DNA of 64,000 nt from assembly GCA_964403505.1 (NCBI GenBank), contig CAYOFP010000005.1, forward strand, positions 1-64,000. The letters are read 5' to 3'. The notes under the pieces were generated by a model that did not search any database, was not told the DNA's origin, and saw only the letters and a list, made by a program, of their open reading frames with translations. Source of the DNA: CAKSEI01 sp964403505. Its GTDB lineage: Bacteria > Bacillota > Clostridia > Oscillospirales > CAG-272. Made by a program: the position numbers and the translations under genes. The first letter of the stretch is position 1. Each line of letters opens with the position of its first letter. Below are positions 35,150 through 44,175 of this stretch, piece after piece.

Positions 35150-35178
35150 ATTATATAATTTATTTTAAAATAAGTCAA
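35150..35178 (-). promoter_or_regulatory. promoter of the U32 gene
   Basis: TTGACT (complement of 35173-35178), 17 bases, TATAAT (complement of 35150-35155). Confidence 0.75.
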
Positions 35179-35272
35179 CGAATATCGCTCTTTTAACAAA
35201 ATTTACGTTGAAAAATTATATAATGAGTGTTAAAATGTTACTATTAATTCAAAAACGGTAACAAGGTACAAA

Positions 35273-36415
35273 ATGAAAAAAACAGAAAAGAAAAACAAAA
35301 AGATCAATATGATAAAACTGCGCAATACGCTGACTGTCGTTTTGATCTGCATTTTATCAACGCTCATCGTAGGATACAGCTTATTTGTTTTCGCACCCAT
35401 TCCGTTTATACGGAATCTGCGTGACCTTTACATCGAAACGGCGATGAACACCCGCACCCATCAGTGGCTCGCGGAGGCGTTCATTCCCCACTCGATCATT
35501 GATGATGTAATGGCAATGCAGACCTACGGCGAGGGCGGAGACCTCAGTAACCTGAAGCCAATAGACAAGATCCAAGATACCGAAGATCCCGACGCAACGG
35601 ACGCTCCCGAGCCAATCGAAAACGATATCCTCGGACTCTCACGTCTGCACGAGGGAGGTCTCGACTACATCGGAAACACACTCGATATCGTCGACGAGGA
35701 GCAGGGGCTCTTTGTCTCGAGCATCAAAGGCACCGACTCTCTCGGTACATATACGGGAAAAATAATGCTCATTGACGATCCCTCCCGTGTTTTCGTCGCT
35801 TTTACAAAATACCCGGGAGACCGCGGACAGCGGCTCGGCGAGCTCGTAGAAACCTACGACGCCATCGCCGGTGTAAACGCCTCCGGCTTCTACGACCCGA
35901 ACGAAAACGGCGACGGCGGCGATATCGTCGGTATGTCGATGAGCGAGGGAAAAATATGGGGCGATTATATTTCGGCTTATCCGAGCATGATGCTGACAAC
36001 AGATAATAAGCTCGCCGTCGGATGGCTTGATAACTGGACTGATTATAACGTGCGGGACGGAATGCAATTCGGCCCGATCCTGATAGCGGACAGAGAGATC
36101 AAGGTCGAGGGAAGCGCAGGATGGGGGCTCCAGCCGAGAACCGCTGTCGCTCAGCGAGGCGACGGGGCGATGATGTTCCTCGTAATAGAAGGAAGGCAGA
36201 CAAAAAGCGCAGGTATCACCGTCGGCGAAATGGCAAAGATCCTTTACAGATACGGCGCAGAAAACGCCTGCTGCTGTGACGGCGGCGCAAGCACCCTGAT
36301 GAACTATAACGGGCAAACTCTGATCCAGGTAGCAACCTGCCTGAACCCGGAGGGCAGATGGCTGCCGAATGCCTTTTTAGTAAAGAAAAAAATACAAGAA
36401 ACACATGAGGATTAA
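35273..36415 (+). CDS. membrane-anchored phosphodiester glycosidase family protein
   Basis: A 380-residue protein with one N-terminal membrane segment (about 17-38), an acidic low-complexity linker (about 95-115), and an NAGPA/phosphodiester-glycosidase domain (about 160-375) with AGVNASGFYDPN, GWGLQPRTAVAQR and CDGGASTLM, the family's usual C-terminal signature. Related domains remove GlcNAc-1-phosphate phosphodiesters; in Firmicutes they probably trim envelope or exopolysaccharide polymers. It is four bases from the next hydrolase gene, so the two may cooperate in glycan use. Confidence 0.85.
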   Translation: MKKTEKKNKKINMIKLRNTLTVVLICILSTLIVGYSLFVFAPIPFIRNLRDLYIETAMNTRTHQWLAEAFIPHSIIDDVMAMQTYGEGGDLSNLKPIDKIQDTEDPDATDAPEPIENDILGLSRLHEGGLDYIGNTLDIVDEEQGLFVSSIKGTDSLGTYTGKIMLIDDPSRVFVAFTKYPGDRGQRLGELVETYDAIAGVNASGFYDPNENGDGGDIVGMSMSEGKIWGDYISAYPSMMLTTDNKLAVGWLDNWTDYNVRDGMQFGPILIADREIKVEGSAGWGLQPRTAVAQRGDGAMMFLVIEGRQTKSAGITVGEMAKILYRYGAENACCCDGGASTLMNYNGQTLIQVATCLNPEGRWLPNAFLVKKKIQETHED

Positions 36416-36418
36416 CAC

Positions 36419-38662
36419 ATGAAAAACAGCGCCCTACTCCGTGATTTTGACACACCGAACAAAGAGTTTTCCATCATGCCGTTCTGGCTGATCAACGATA
36501 CGCTCGACCTCGAAAAAATGTTTGAGCAGATAGACGATCTGAAGGAAAAAGGCGTCGACGGTTTCGTCTTTCACCCACGCATGGGAATGGCACGCACGCC
36601 GGAATATCTCTCAGACGAATACATGGACTATGTAGCAGCCTGCGTCGAGCGGGCAAAGCAAAATGACATGAAAGTCATCCTGTACGATGAGGCGGCATAC
36701 CCCTCCGGCTCGGCGCACGGTCTGGTCGCAAAGACAGATCCGATGTACGCCTCACGCCGTTTACAGAAAAGGCCGCTCGATACCCTCGATCTCTCGGAAA
36801 ACGAATCGGTATTTCTATATGTTTCCCACACGGAAAACGGCGAATATCACAGTGCAAAAATTGCCGGAGCGCTTCCTGATGGTGAAAAATATGCCCTCGT
36901 CGAGTGCCCGACCTTCGGCTATATACGGGGCATTTACGATGACGAGGACGACGGCATGCCGAATGCGCCTGCATCCGCAGACCTGCTCAATCCCGATGCG
37001 GTCGATTGCTTTATCCACCTTACCCACGATAAGTATTACAGCCGCCTGAGCGAGCATTTCGGTAAAACGGTCATCGGATTTTTTACCGATGAGCCATCGA
37101 TCTGCGGCAGAGGAGCGAAGCTCGACAACTCTATTATATGGAGCGGCAGGCTGATCGACGATATCATCGCCGTCGGCGGAAGCGAAGAAACTGTTGTATC
37201 CGTGCTTTTTGACAGAGAAGACACACAAGACGCATGGCGCATATACGGTGAAGCAGTGCGCATCCGACTCGAGCGGGACTATTACGGAAAGCTATCTGCA
37301 TGGTGCCTCTCACACGGCATAGACCTCATGGGTCACCCGGCAGACTCGGGAGACATGGACTCGCAGAAATTTTTCGGCGTTCCCGGCCAGGACCTCGTAT
37401 GGCAACAGGTCGCACCCGATAAGCCCCTCGACTCATGGGAGGGCGTGATGGGAAAGTGCTCCTCCGACGCTGCACGTATGCTCGGCGCACGCAGGAATTC
37501 AAACGAGGTGCTCGGCGTGTGCGGCAGACCCGGAAACCCATGGGACTTTACCGCCTCCGACATGCTATGGTATTTTAATTTCCTTTTTGTACGGGGAGTC
37601 AACCTGCTCATTCCTCACGCTTTTTATTACAGCCTGCGTACAAAGGTACAGTCAGACGAAAGACCACCGGACGTGGGACTAAACAACATATGGTGGGAGG
37701 ACTACCGTATGTATTCCGATTATGTAAAGAGGATGTGCGCGCTCAACACCGACGCATACAACCATCCCTATGCCGCCGTGCTCGCACCCGGACAGACCAT
37801 GCCGCAGACGCCCGTCGTGCCTTTATATGAAAATCAGATAGAATTCAACTATATCAATGAAAATTTCCTCGATCGTGCCGAGATCGTCGAAGGCGGCTTT
37901 CAGGTAAGAGACAATTTCTACAATATCCTTCTCGTTTCCTATGAGCCGCAGGAAAAGACCGAACGCTTCATAAAGAAGTTCGAGGCGGCAGGCGGAAAGG
38001 TATGCAGAAATGCAGAAGATTTTCTGCCGTTCGTGCGTGAAAACGCTGCCTTTAACGAGAGTTTATCGCCTGCGTGTGCAAATATACGACTGTCTCATCA
38101 GACAAAAGGCGGTATACACTACTACATCCTTACAAACGAAGGAAAGGAAGCATATTTCGGTACGCTCAGAACCTCGCTCACAGGCAGGTGCTACGCCCTC
38201 GCCCCCATGACGGGAGAAAAAAACGCACTTTTGGAAAACCCGGCAGACGGCATGAGGGAGATACCCATCTGCGTGACGGCGAGAGTCGCCACAGTGCTCG
38301 TTTTCGATCCTGATGAAGCACCGCTGACAGGCTCGGCGCCCAAAAAGCAGACGGTAACCGTAATACCCGAAAACGGCAGGTTCACATTACCCGAAAAGTA
38401 TGATAAGATAACGCTCGCACTCTCCGAAGTTCACGATATGTGCGACATCAGCGTAAACGGTTCTCACGCCGCACGTCTGCGATATTTTGACGGTATTCAC
38501 AAGGAGTATCCGTGGTCGTGTGACATCACGGCGGCGGTGCGTCCCGGTGAAAATACGTTAGATTTCGCCGTAACAGGCAGTATGTCGAATACATACGGCT
38601 CACCCGTTCCCGTCGGTATCGGAGAATGCATGATCTATATTGAATGTTGCGATGAGAAATAA
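36419..38662 (+). CDS. GH106-like glycoside hydrolase
   Basis: A 747-residue cytoplasmic protein (no signal peptide). The N-terminal TIM barrel shows PFWLINDTLDLEKM, GFVFHPRMGM, the acidic LYDEAAYPSG and GFFTDEPSI, patterns of the GH106 alpha-L-rhamnosidase and related families. A flavodoxin-like middle region (about 455-540) and a jelly-roll-like beta domain at the end (about 640-745) follow. It is shorter than typical GH106 enzymes, so the exact family and sugar are uncertain. Confidence 0.75.
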   Translation: MKNSALLRDFDTPNKEFSIMPFWLINDTLDLEKMFEQIDDLKEKGVDGFVFHPRMGMARTPEYLSDEYMDYVAACVERAKQNDMKVILYDEAAYPSGSAHGLVAKTDPMYASRRLQKRPLDTLDLSENESVFLYVSHTENGEYHSAKIAGALPDGEKYALVECPTFGYIRGIYDDEDDGMPNAPASADLLNPDAVDCFIHLTHDKYYSRLSEHFGKTVIGFFTDEPSICGRGAKLDNSIIWSGRLIDDIIAVGGSEETVVSVLFDREDTQDAWRIYGEAVRIRLERDYYGKLSAWCLSHGIDLMGHPADSGDMDSQKFFGVPGQDLVWQQVAPDKPLDSWEGVMGKCSSDAARMLGARRNSNEVLGVCGRPGNPWDFTASDMLWYFNFLFVRGVNLLIPHAFYYSLRTKVQSDERPPDVGLNNIWWEDYRMYSDYVKRMCALNTDAYNHPYAAVLAPGQTMPQTPVVPLYENQIEFNYINENFLDRAEIVEGGFQVRDNFYNILLVSYEPQEKTERFIKKFEAAGGKVCRNAEDFLPFVRENAAFNESLSPACANIRLSHQTKGGIHYYILTNEGKEAYFGTLRTSLTGRCYALAPMTGEKNALLENPADGMREIPICVTARVATVLVFDPDEAPLTGSAPKKQTVTVIPENGRFTLPEKYDKITLALSEVHDMCDISVNGSHAARLRYFDGIHKEYPWSCDITAAVRPGENTLDFAVTGSMSNTYGSPVPVGIGECMIYIECCDEK

Positions 38663-38725
38663 ATTACCTTTTTCTGTATTATTTTTATTACAATAATGAA
38701 ATAATAAATAAAAAGGAGAAATATT

Positions 38726-39331
38726 ATGGGAATAGATAATATGGCATTAAATAGTATCAGTTACGGTCTTTATGTCCTGACATCGCGTGCAGACTGCACC
38801 GACAACGGATGTATCATCAATACCGTAATGCAGCTCACATCGTCGCCTCTCTCTATCGCCGTCTGCGTAAATAAAACAAATTACACCCACGATATGATAA
38901 AGCGCAGTAAACGCTTTAACCTCTCGCCACTGACACAGGGCGTCGGATTTGATCTCTTTGAGCGGTTCGGCTTTGCCTCGGGCAGAGAGCGTAAGAAATA
39001 CGAGGGTTTGGCAGGTTCTGCACGCGCGGAAAACGGACTGATGTATCTGACGGAGGGCGCAAACGCACTGATCTCCGCCTTTGTCACAGACGAGGTCGAT
39101 ATGGGAACGCATACCCTCTTCATCGCCGAGGTGACCGAGGCCCGAGTGCTGAGCGATGAAAGCTCGGTCACATACGAATACTACCACAAGAATATCAAGC
39201 CGAAGAAAGAGAAAAAAAAGAGCGGCTATATCTGCAAGATATGCGGATATGTCTATGAGGGAGACGAACTGCCCGAGGACTTTATCTGCCCTCTGTGCAA
39301 GCATCCTGCATCCGATTTTGAGAAACTGTAA
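38726..39331 (+). CDS. flavin reductase-rubredoxin fusion (high-molecular-weight rubredoxin)
   Basis: A 201-residue two-domain protein. Residues 1-155 form an FMN-binding split-barrel flavin reductase domain (SYGLYVLTSR, LTSSPLSIAVCVNKTNYTH). Residues 168-201 are a rubredoxin with CKICGYVYEG and CPLCKHPASDFEKL. Such Hrb proteins pass electrons to flavodiiron oxidases or peroxide reductases in acetogens and clostridia. TAATG overlap with the next gene links it to a thioredoxin system. Confidence 0.9.
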   Translation: MGIDNMALNSISYGLYVLTSRADCTDNGCIINTVMQLTSSPLSIAVCVNKTNYTHDMIKRSKRFNLSPLTQGVGFDLFERFGFASGRERKKYEGLAGSARAENGLMYLTEGANALISAFVTDEVDMGTHTLFIAEVTEARVLSDESSVTYEYYHKNIKPKKEKKKSGYICKICGYVYEGDELPEDFICPLCKHPASDFEKL

Positions 39332-39528
39332 TGAAAATACGTTTGAATGAAAATGAAGAGATCGTCGCCTCAATAAAAGAGGGACTCGACCGCACGGGCG
39401 GATACTGCCCGTGCAGACTCGAGCGCACCGAGGAAAACAAGTGTATGTGCGCAGAATTCAAATCTCAGATCGCAGATCCCGATTTTGAGGGATACTGCCA
39501 TTGTATGTTGTATTATAAGGAGAAATAA
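39331..39528 (+). CDS. ferredoxin-thioredoxin reductase catalytic-domain protein
   Basis: A 65-residue protein with three C-x-C pairs (YCPC, CMCAEF, YCHCMLYY), the layout of the 4Fe-4S/disulfide catalytic beta subunit of ferredoxin-thioredoxin reductase. The spacing (CPC-x9-CMC-x14-CHC) is different from the plant form but common in small bacterial versions. It should pass electrons from ferredoxin or a rubredoxin to the thioredoxin encoded two bases downstream. Confidence 0.85.
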   Translation: MKIRLNENEEIVASIKEGLDRTGGYCPCRLERTEENKCMCAEFKSQIADPDFEGYCHCMLYYKEK

Positions 39529-39529
39529 A

Positions 39530-39838
39530 ATGGCAATTTTTCATGTAAACGAACAGGACTTCGAGGAGAAGGTTCTGAAATCGCAGAAAACGGTGATCGT
39601 CGACTTTTTCGCCGCATGGTGCGGCCCCTGCCGTATGCTCTCCCCCGTTCTCGAGGAGATCGCAGCGGAACGGGAGGATATCGACATCGCAAAAGTCGAT
39701 ACCGATGAATGCCCCGAGCTCGCAAGAGAATACGGTATCATGAGCATCCCGTCACTAAAGGTCATCAAGGGCGGCGAATGTGTGCGCTCGAGCGTAGGTC
39801 TCATACCGAAAGAGCAGGTACTCGACCTGTTGGACTGA
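39530..39838 (+). CDS. trxA: thioredoxin
   Basis: A 102-residue classical thioredoxin with FFAAWCGPCRMLSPV (active site WCGPC), the cis-Pro in MSIPSLKVIKGG, and no signal peptide. AAGGAG lies before the ATG at 39530. It follows the FTR-like gene by one base, so the pair probably works as a ferredoxin-driven thioredoxin system, without an NADPH thioredoxin reductase in the cluster. Confidence 0.95.
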   Translation: MAIFHVNEQDFEEKVLKSQKTVIVDFFAAWCGPCRMLSPVLEEIAAEREDIDIAKVDTDECPELAREYGIMSIPSLKVIKGGECVRSSVGLIPKEQVLDLLD

Positions 39839-39845
39839 CATAACT

Positions 39846-39876
39846 AAAAAGCTGTCGCATAAGCGACAGCTTTTTT
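39846..39876. terminator. bidirectional terminator between trxA and the acyltransferase gene
   Basis: AAAAAGCTGTCGC/GCGACAGCTTTTTT stem with loop ATAA. Confidence 0.93.
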
Positions 39877-39886
39877 GACGAAAGAA

Positions 39887-40999
39887 TCATTTTTTCGGCT
39901 TCCCTGCTGCAAGCGCGCGCAGTTTTCCGGAGAGCGGTGCGAGCACCAGGCGCAGGATGCGGGCGGCAAGATATACAAAAACAAAATTACACAAGAAGAC
40001 CTGCCACGAATTGAGACGGTTCAGCGAGAGTAAGAACGCAGGGGCATTCAACATATTCTTAGGCGTATAGAAAATGCGGTCAGTCAGATAGGATATCAGA
40101 TACATCTCAAAGGAGCAGACCGATATCTCTTTCAGCGGTAATGCGAGCACAGCCGGCAGGCGCTCGACACGGTAAAAGAGCAAAAAGAGTGCAACTGCGG
40201 CGATCACATGGGTGAGCGTATTGTATTCCTTAAAGAGCCACCATGCGGCCTGACCGTCGTGTGAAAAATAACGGTAGAGTGCGATCTCTAAAATAAGGAT
40301 CGCCGCCACAGTGCCGATACAGTAGATCGCGCGCGGGCGCGGCTTGTAACGGGCGATATAACCGCCGATGAGAAAGAAAGTGACCGCGTAGCATGCTCCG
40401 AAATAATCCGGCAGGATATCGAGGTATACCTCAGCGAGCTTAAAGCTTTTGAGTACCTCCGGCACTAAGGTAAGAAGGGCGAGCACAGCGATCAGCTGCC
40501 GCTGTCCACGGCGTTCGAGCCGATCGAACAAAAGATTCAGATACGGCATCACGAGATAAAGGCACAGGTACATTTCAACGTACCATGTATAACCGTAATT
40601 AAAACTGAATATCTTCAGAATAGCATGGATTATTCGCACATCGCCTGCGCCGAATAAAAACCGTTCTGCGAATGTAGTCGCAAGGGAAAGTACCAGCCAG
40701 GACAGCATAACGGGAATGACCGCCGCAGCGTGCGAACGTCCGGGGCGGCGGGATGAAAGCAAATATCCGGACAACAAAAGGAAGATCGGAATACTCAAAA
40801 TGACAGAAAACCGTGCAAGCGCACAGATATACCACTGCACAGAGCCGATCTGAGAGTTAATGATACCGAGATAACGGTAATTTATCAGGTGCGTCAGCAT
40901 TACAAAAACGATCGCAATCGTGCGCAAAATATCAAGACCTGCGACACGTGACTTTTTAGACTGTACGGAAGTGCTGTTACGATTAGATATGAGGTTCAT
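39887..40999 (-). CDS. acyltransferase family 3 membrane protein
   Basis: A 370-residue protein with about ten membrane helices. It begins with the family pattern GLDILRTIAIVFVMLTHLIN (catalytic His in THL), then the R-rich loop SSRRPGRS and TWYVEMYLCLYLVMPYL. Such enzymes O-acetylate cell-surface glycans or peptidoglycan. No glycan gene cluster is adjacent, so its target is unknown. Confidence 0.88.
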   Translation of the reverse strand: MNLISNRNSTSVQSKKSRVAGLDILRTIAIVFVMLTHLINYRYLGIINSQIGSVQWYICALARFSVILSIPIFLLLSGYLLSSRRPGRSHAAAVIPVMLSWLVLSLATTFAERFLFGAGDVRIIHAILKIFSFNYGYTWYVEMYLCLYLVMPYLNLLFDRLERRGQRQLIAVLALLTLVPEVLKSFKLAEVYLDILPDYFGACYAVTFFLIGGYIARYKPRPRAIYCIGTVAAILILEIALYRYFSHDGQAAWWLFKEYNTLTHVIAAVALFLLFYRVERLPAVLALPLKEISVCSFEMYLISYLTDRIFYTPKNMLNAPAFLLSLNRLNSWQVFLCNFVFVYLAARILRLVLAPLSGKLRALAAGKPKK

Positions 41000-41100
41000 G
41001 GTCGAATCCTTTCAAAACATTTGTATTCGCAAAATGATAGAACTACAAGGGTATTATACAATAAAAATTAACTGTGTGCAACTTTTTTCAGCTAAAATAA

Positions 41101-41145
41101 TGATATGCACCTCAAAATGATAGACACATTTGGAGGTGCATATCA
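41101..41145. repeat. 13-bp perfect inverted repeat near the binding-protein gene end
   Basis: TGATATGCACCTC (41101-41113) and GAGGTGCATATCA (41133-41145) enclose 19 bases. It sits 37 bases past the lipoprotein stop on the minus strand, without a U tract. It could be a terminator-like element or the end of a vanished insertion sequence. Confidence 0.6.
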
Positions 41146-41181
41146 ACGGCGCCATCCCGTTTAAATCTTATGCCGCTTTGA

Positions 41182-43272
41182 TCAGCTCTTTACATTTGCA
41201 TAGAGGATAGCCTGAGCAGGTCCGAAGAACGGACTCGTCTCAAAGTTCTCGATATTTGCATTGTAAACATCATAGTAGTAGTTGGAGTACAGCGGGATAT
41301 CGGGCATGAGCTGATTCCATCTCTCGATGTATGCCTGCCACCATTCATTGTACTCGTCCTCTGTTTTAGCGTTATAAACCATCGCCATCGACAGATAGTC
41401 CATGCCGAGCTTACCGCCGGACTGCTCGAGAGCCTGTTTATACGAGAGCCTTTCAGCACTCATATCATACGGAAATGCCTTATCATATTCGTCATAAAAC
41501 TTGTTTACGGAGTAGTCGAAATACGCAGGGTCGAGCGACCAGTTGAATGCGTAGTCATATACAGCCGAGGGCCAACTTATTGATAAGTTGTACATCCCGT
41601 ATGTGGGTATCCCTCCGTAGCCGTATGTGGGCTCACGGTAGATCTCGCCCTGGAGTCGGTCAAAGTCACCTGTTGTTTCACGGATAACGATACCTGCAGC
41701 CGCAACATCCGTGCTGTTTACAAGGGCTGCGGATAACAGATCTGTCACTGTACCCGGCGTTATGCAGAACCAGTTGATTACGAGAGGCATGTAGTACTCG
41801 CCGTTTATCTCAACGGTCTTATATGTTATTCCGTCTGTATTAGCAACAGATGCATATGTCTTGTTCACACCGTCAAGAATCTCTGCCTCTTCCGCAGAAA
41901 GCTTCTTATAACGTACTGCGTCAACACCGCTCTGTCCCTCGGCGTAAGCTTCACCATGGGAATTGTAGATCCAACCGCCCCCTTCAAGGAGCTTCTTCGC
42001 TTTTGCAGGAGAGTAAGAGTAGTCGGTCAGGTTGATCTTATTTTTTACTGCCTGCCACATAGCGAAGTCAGGGCTGTAAGGGCCGTCAACGATTGTACCG
42101 TAACCGCCCGTAAAGCTCTGGCAGAGCTCTTCTCTATTGAGCAGATAAGCGATCGCCTGACGAACCTCAGCAAACATTGTGGGACCGAAGTCGCAGTCAA
42201 ACTGCACTTTACCGTAGCCGGCTCTCTGGTAGTGGGTTTCAGCGAATCTGCCTGAGCCGTCGTTCGTAACGGCGAGAGCCGCCTTTATATCGTTTCCGCC
42301 CGTGATTCCGCCGAGGATGTCAACGCCTCCGCTCGTGAGAGCCTCGAGCTGTGTTTCACTTACGAGAGGAATGTAAACGATCGTTTCGATTGCCGGGGTC
42401 ATACCCTCAAAATTACCCTTGAACTCAGGATTAGCCGCAAGAGTCACCCGGCTCGTGGAGTTATCCCACTCCTTGATCATGTACGCACCTGAGAAAGGAT
42501 ACTTTGTTACGTCATAACGGTTGTCAGCTAATTCCTTAGCCTTTACATACTCCTTGCCGTCCATCTCATAGTAGTTGTCGCTAAGGTAGCAACCATTGCC
42601 ATCGTCCTTTATTTCAACCCCCTCTCCGAGGATAAGTCCGAGCGGTGCAGGCTCTGTTGCCGCATATGTGTATGCGAAGTAGTAAGGATAGAAATCGGAT
42701 GATACCGTATAGGAGAACGTGTAATCGCCTAAAAGACGAACACCCGAGAATTCCTTCGTTGCGCCCTTGGTCTCTTTTCCGCCATATGCTTTGAATGTAT
42801 CATAGCCAACGAAAAACTGACCGGCTGTACCCGAGTGGCCTGCCGCAAAGGAAACAGGTGAAGAAAATGCGAGTATACTTGCGACATAGTTCACAGCCTT
42901 GATATCCGAGCCGTCGCTGAATTTAAGACCCTCGTTAAGCTCGACGGTGACAGTATATGTACCGTCTTTGTTTTCTTTTTCCGTGTAGCTCTTTACCGAT
43001 GTTTCATTCCATACGTATGTGCCGTACCGATCGATCTCCATCGTGCCGTAGCCTACTGTAAGCTTTGCGATATCCCGGTCAGAAGCGCCTGCGGCGCCGC
43101 CGAATCCCGGAAAGCGAAAGTCGCCGGATAGCTTAGTACTGCTGCCGAGGATCACCTTTGTGCCTGCCGCGATCGCACGGTCGCCTGTGTTGTCTCTCTC
43201 TTTGCCGCAAGCAACAAAACAACAAAGGATCATCACAAGCGCAAGAAGTAAAGCAATAATTTTTTTATTCAT
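41182..43272 (-). CDS. ABC transporter substrate-binding lipoprotein, family 5
   Basis: A 696-residue lipoprotein with signal peptide and lipobox CCFVAC (mature Cys about 21). The fold is the peptide/nickel-binding SBP family 5 (VTVELNEGLKFSDGSDIKAVNYV; TPAIETIVYIPLVSETQLEAL; VRQAIAYLLNREEL). It is about 150 residues longer than OppA, with an insert between about 425 and 510. It stands alone; no permease or ATPase genes are near, so it may serve a transporter encoded elsewhere. Confidence 0.92.
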   Translation of the reverse strand: MNKKIIALLLALVMILCCFVACGKERDNTGDRAIAAGTKVILGSSTKLSGDFRFPGFGGAAGASDRDIAKLTVGYGTMEIDRYGTYVWNETSVKSYTEKENKDGTYTVTVELNEGLKFSDGSDIKAVNYVASILAFSSPVSFAAGHSGTAGQFFVGYDTFKAYGGKETKGATKEFSGVRLLGDYTFSYTVSSDFYPYYFAYTYAATEPAPLGLILGEGVEIKDDGNGCYLSDNYYEMDGKEYVKAKELADNRYDVTKYPFSGAYMIKEWDNSTSRVTLAANPEFKGNFEGMTPAIETIVYIPLVSETQLEALTSGGVDILGGITGGNDIKAALAVTNDGSGRFAETHYQRAGYGKVQFDCDFGPTMFAEVRQAIAYLLNREELCQSFTGGYGTIVDGPYSPDFAMWQAVKNKINLTDYSYSPAKAKKLLEGGGWIYNSHGEAYAEGQSGVDAVRYKKLSAEEAEILDGVNKTYASVANTDGITYKTVEINGEYYMPLVINWFCITPGTVTDLLSAALVNSTDVAAAGIVIRETTGDFDRLQGEIYREPTYGYGGIPTYGMYNLSISWPSAVYDYAFNWSLDPAYFDYSVNKFYDEYDKAFPYDMSAERLSYKQALEQSGGKLGMDYLSMAMVYNAKTEDEYNEWWQAYIERWNQLMPDIPLYSNYYYDVYNANIENFETSPFFGPAQAILYANVKS

Positions 43273-43325
43273 AACTTTCCTCCGGAATTCTATATGTTTT
43301 TCCGTTAAACACTCTATATAATATG

Positions 43326-43354
43326 ATTATATTTTATATTTTTCAAAGTGTCAA
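43326..43354 (-). promoter_or_regulatory. promoter of the binding lipoprotein gene
   Basis: TTGACA (complement of 43349-43354), 17 bases, TATAAT (complement of 43326-43331). Confidence 0.85.
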
Positions 43355-43504
43355 TAGAAGAACCATAAAATCAGTATTATGCAAAAATATATCGTTCGAT
43401 ACTTGGTTTTCGCCATCATTATTGTTGCAAAATTATACATTTTTAACAAAAAACAACAAATTAAACCACATGCATATAATGTAATAAAAAACGAGGTATA
43501 CAGC

Positions 43505-43999
43505 ATGAACTATTTCAGAGATATCTATTCCGTAATGAAAAGACGTGCGGATGCTGTTGCATTTATCAACGGCAGTGAAAAATATCCCGATATCCACGGC
43601 AGGGTCTTATTCTATCAGTTACGGTACGGCGTCATCATACAGACTGAGATTATCAACTTACCCACGGGAACGGAAGCATGTGACAGTCCCGTATTTGCTT
43701 TTCACATTCATAGCGGCGACAGTTGTACGGGAAACGCAGAGGATCTCTTTGCCGATGCAGGTACGCATTATAATCCGGATCGCTGTCCGCACCCGTACCA
43801 CGCAGGAGATCTGCCGCCGTTATTCGGCGCTGACGGAAGGGCATTTTCCGTCTGCCTTTCCGACCGCTTTACCGTCCGTGAGGTCATCGGAAAAGCCGTC
43901 ATCGTGCACCGCTCCCCCGATGATTTCACGACGCAGCCCTCCGGAAACGCAGGAGAAAAAATCGCCTGCGGCATTATATCCCCGACATCGAGAAGATAA
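43505..43999 (+). CDS. Cu/Zn superoxide dismutase family protein, cytoplasmic
   Basis: A 164-residue SodC-like protein without signal peptide. Copper ligands His67, His69, His88 and His135 and zinc ligands His88, His96, His99 and Asp102 are all in place, as are the disulfide cysteines Cys74 and Cys155. The active-site Arg of SOD1 is Lys152 here. The zinc loop is about 14 residues shorter. The ATG at 43505 follows GAGG; a longer upstream frame is AT-rich and has no second site. Cytoplasmic Cu/Zn SODs are uncommon in anaerobic bacteria, yet the ligand set suggests a metal-binding, possibly active enzyme. Confidence 0.85.
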   Translation: MNYFRDIYSVMKRRADAVAFINGSEKYPDIHGRVLFYQLRYGVIIQTEIINLPTGTEACDSPVFAFHIHSGDSCTGNAEDLFADAGTHYNPDRCPHPYHAGDLPPLFGADGRAFSVCLSDRFTVREVIGKAVIVHRSPDDFTTQPSGNAGEKIACGIISPTSRR

Positions 44000-44010
44000 A
44001 TATCACACGC

Positions 44011-44038
44011 AAAAACGCACACAAAAAGTGTGCGTTTT
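44011..44038 (+). terminator. terminator after the SOD gene
   Basis: AAAACGCACAC/GTGTGCGTTTT stem with loop AAAAA. Confidence 0.85.
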
Positions 44039-44061
44039 ATGCTCTTCATTTCGATAGGCTC

Positions 44062-44100
44062 TTTCGGCTGATTTAATATCTGATATTAAATCAGCCGAAA
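44062..44100 (-). terminator. 39-bp near-perfect palindrome downstream of the IbrB gene
   Basis: Nineteen-bp arms (TTTCGGCTGATTTAATATC and its complement) flank a single base. Placed between converging genes; no T run beyond the arm. It could be a bidirectional 3' end element or a protein-binding palindrome. Confidence 0.6.
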
Positions 44101-44175
44101 TAAAGAAAAATATCAACCCATTTTAGGATAAAATCTCAAAAAAAGGAAGACATTTTTTGTATTTTTCAGACAAAC

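Noticed and set aside
43379..43504. A 42-residue N-terminal extension of the SOD-like protein that looks partly hydrophobic and might be a signal peptide
   Set aside because: The stretch is very AT-rich, contains a TATAAT-like box, and the ATG at 43505 has its own GAGG site. If this start is wrong the protein could be membrane-linked.
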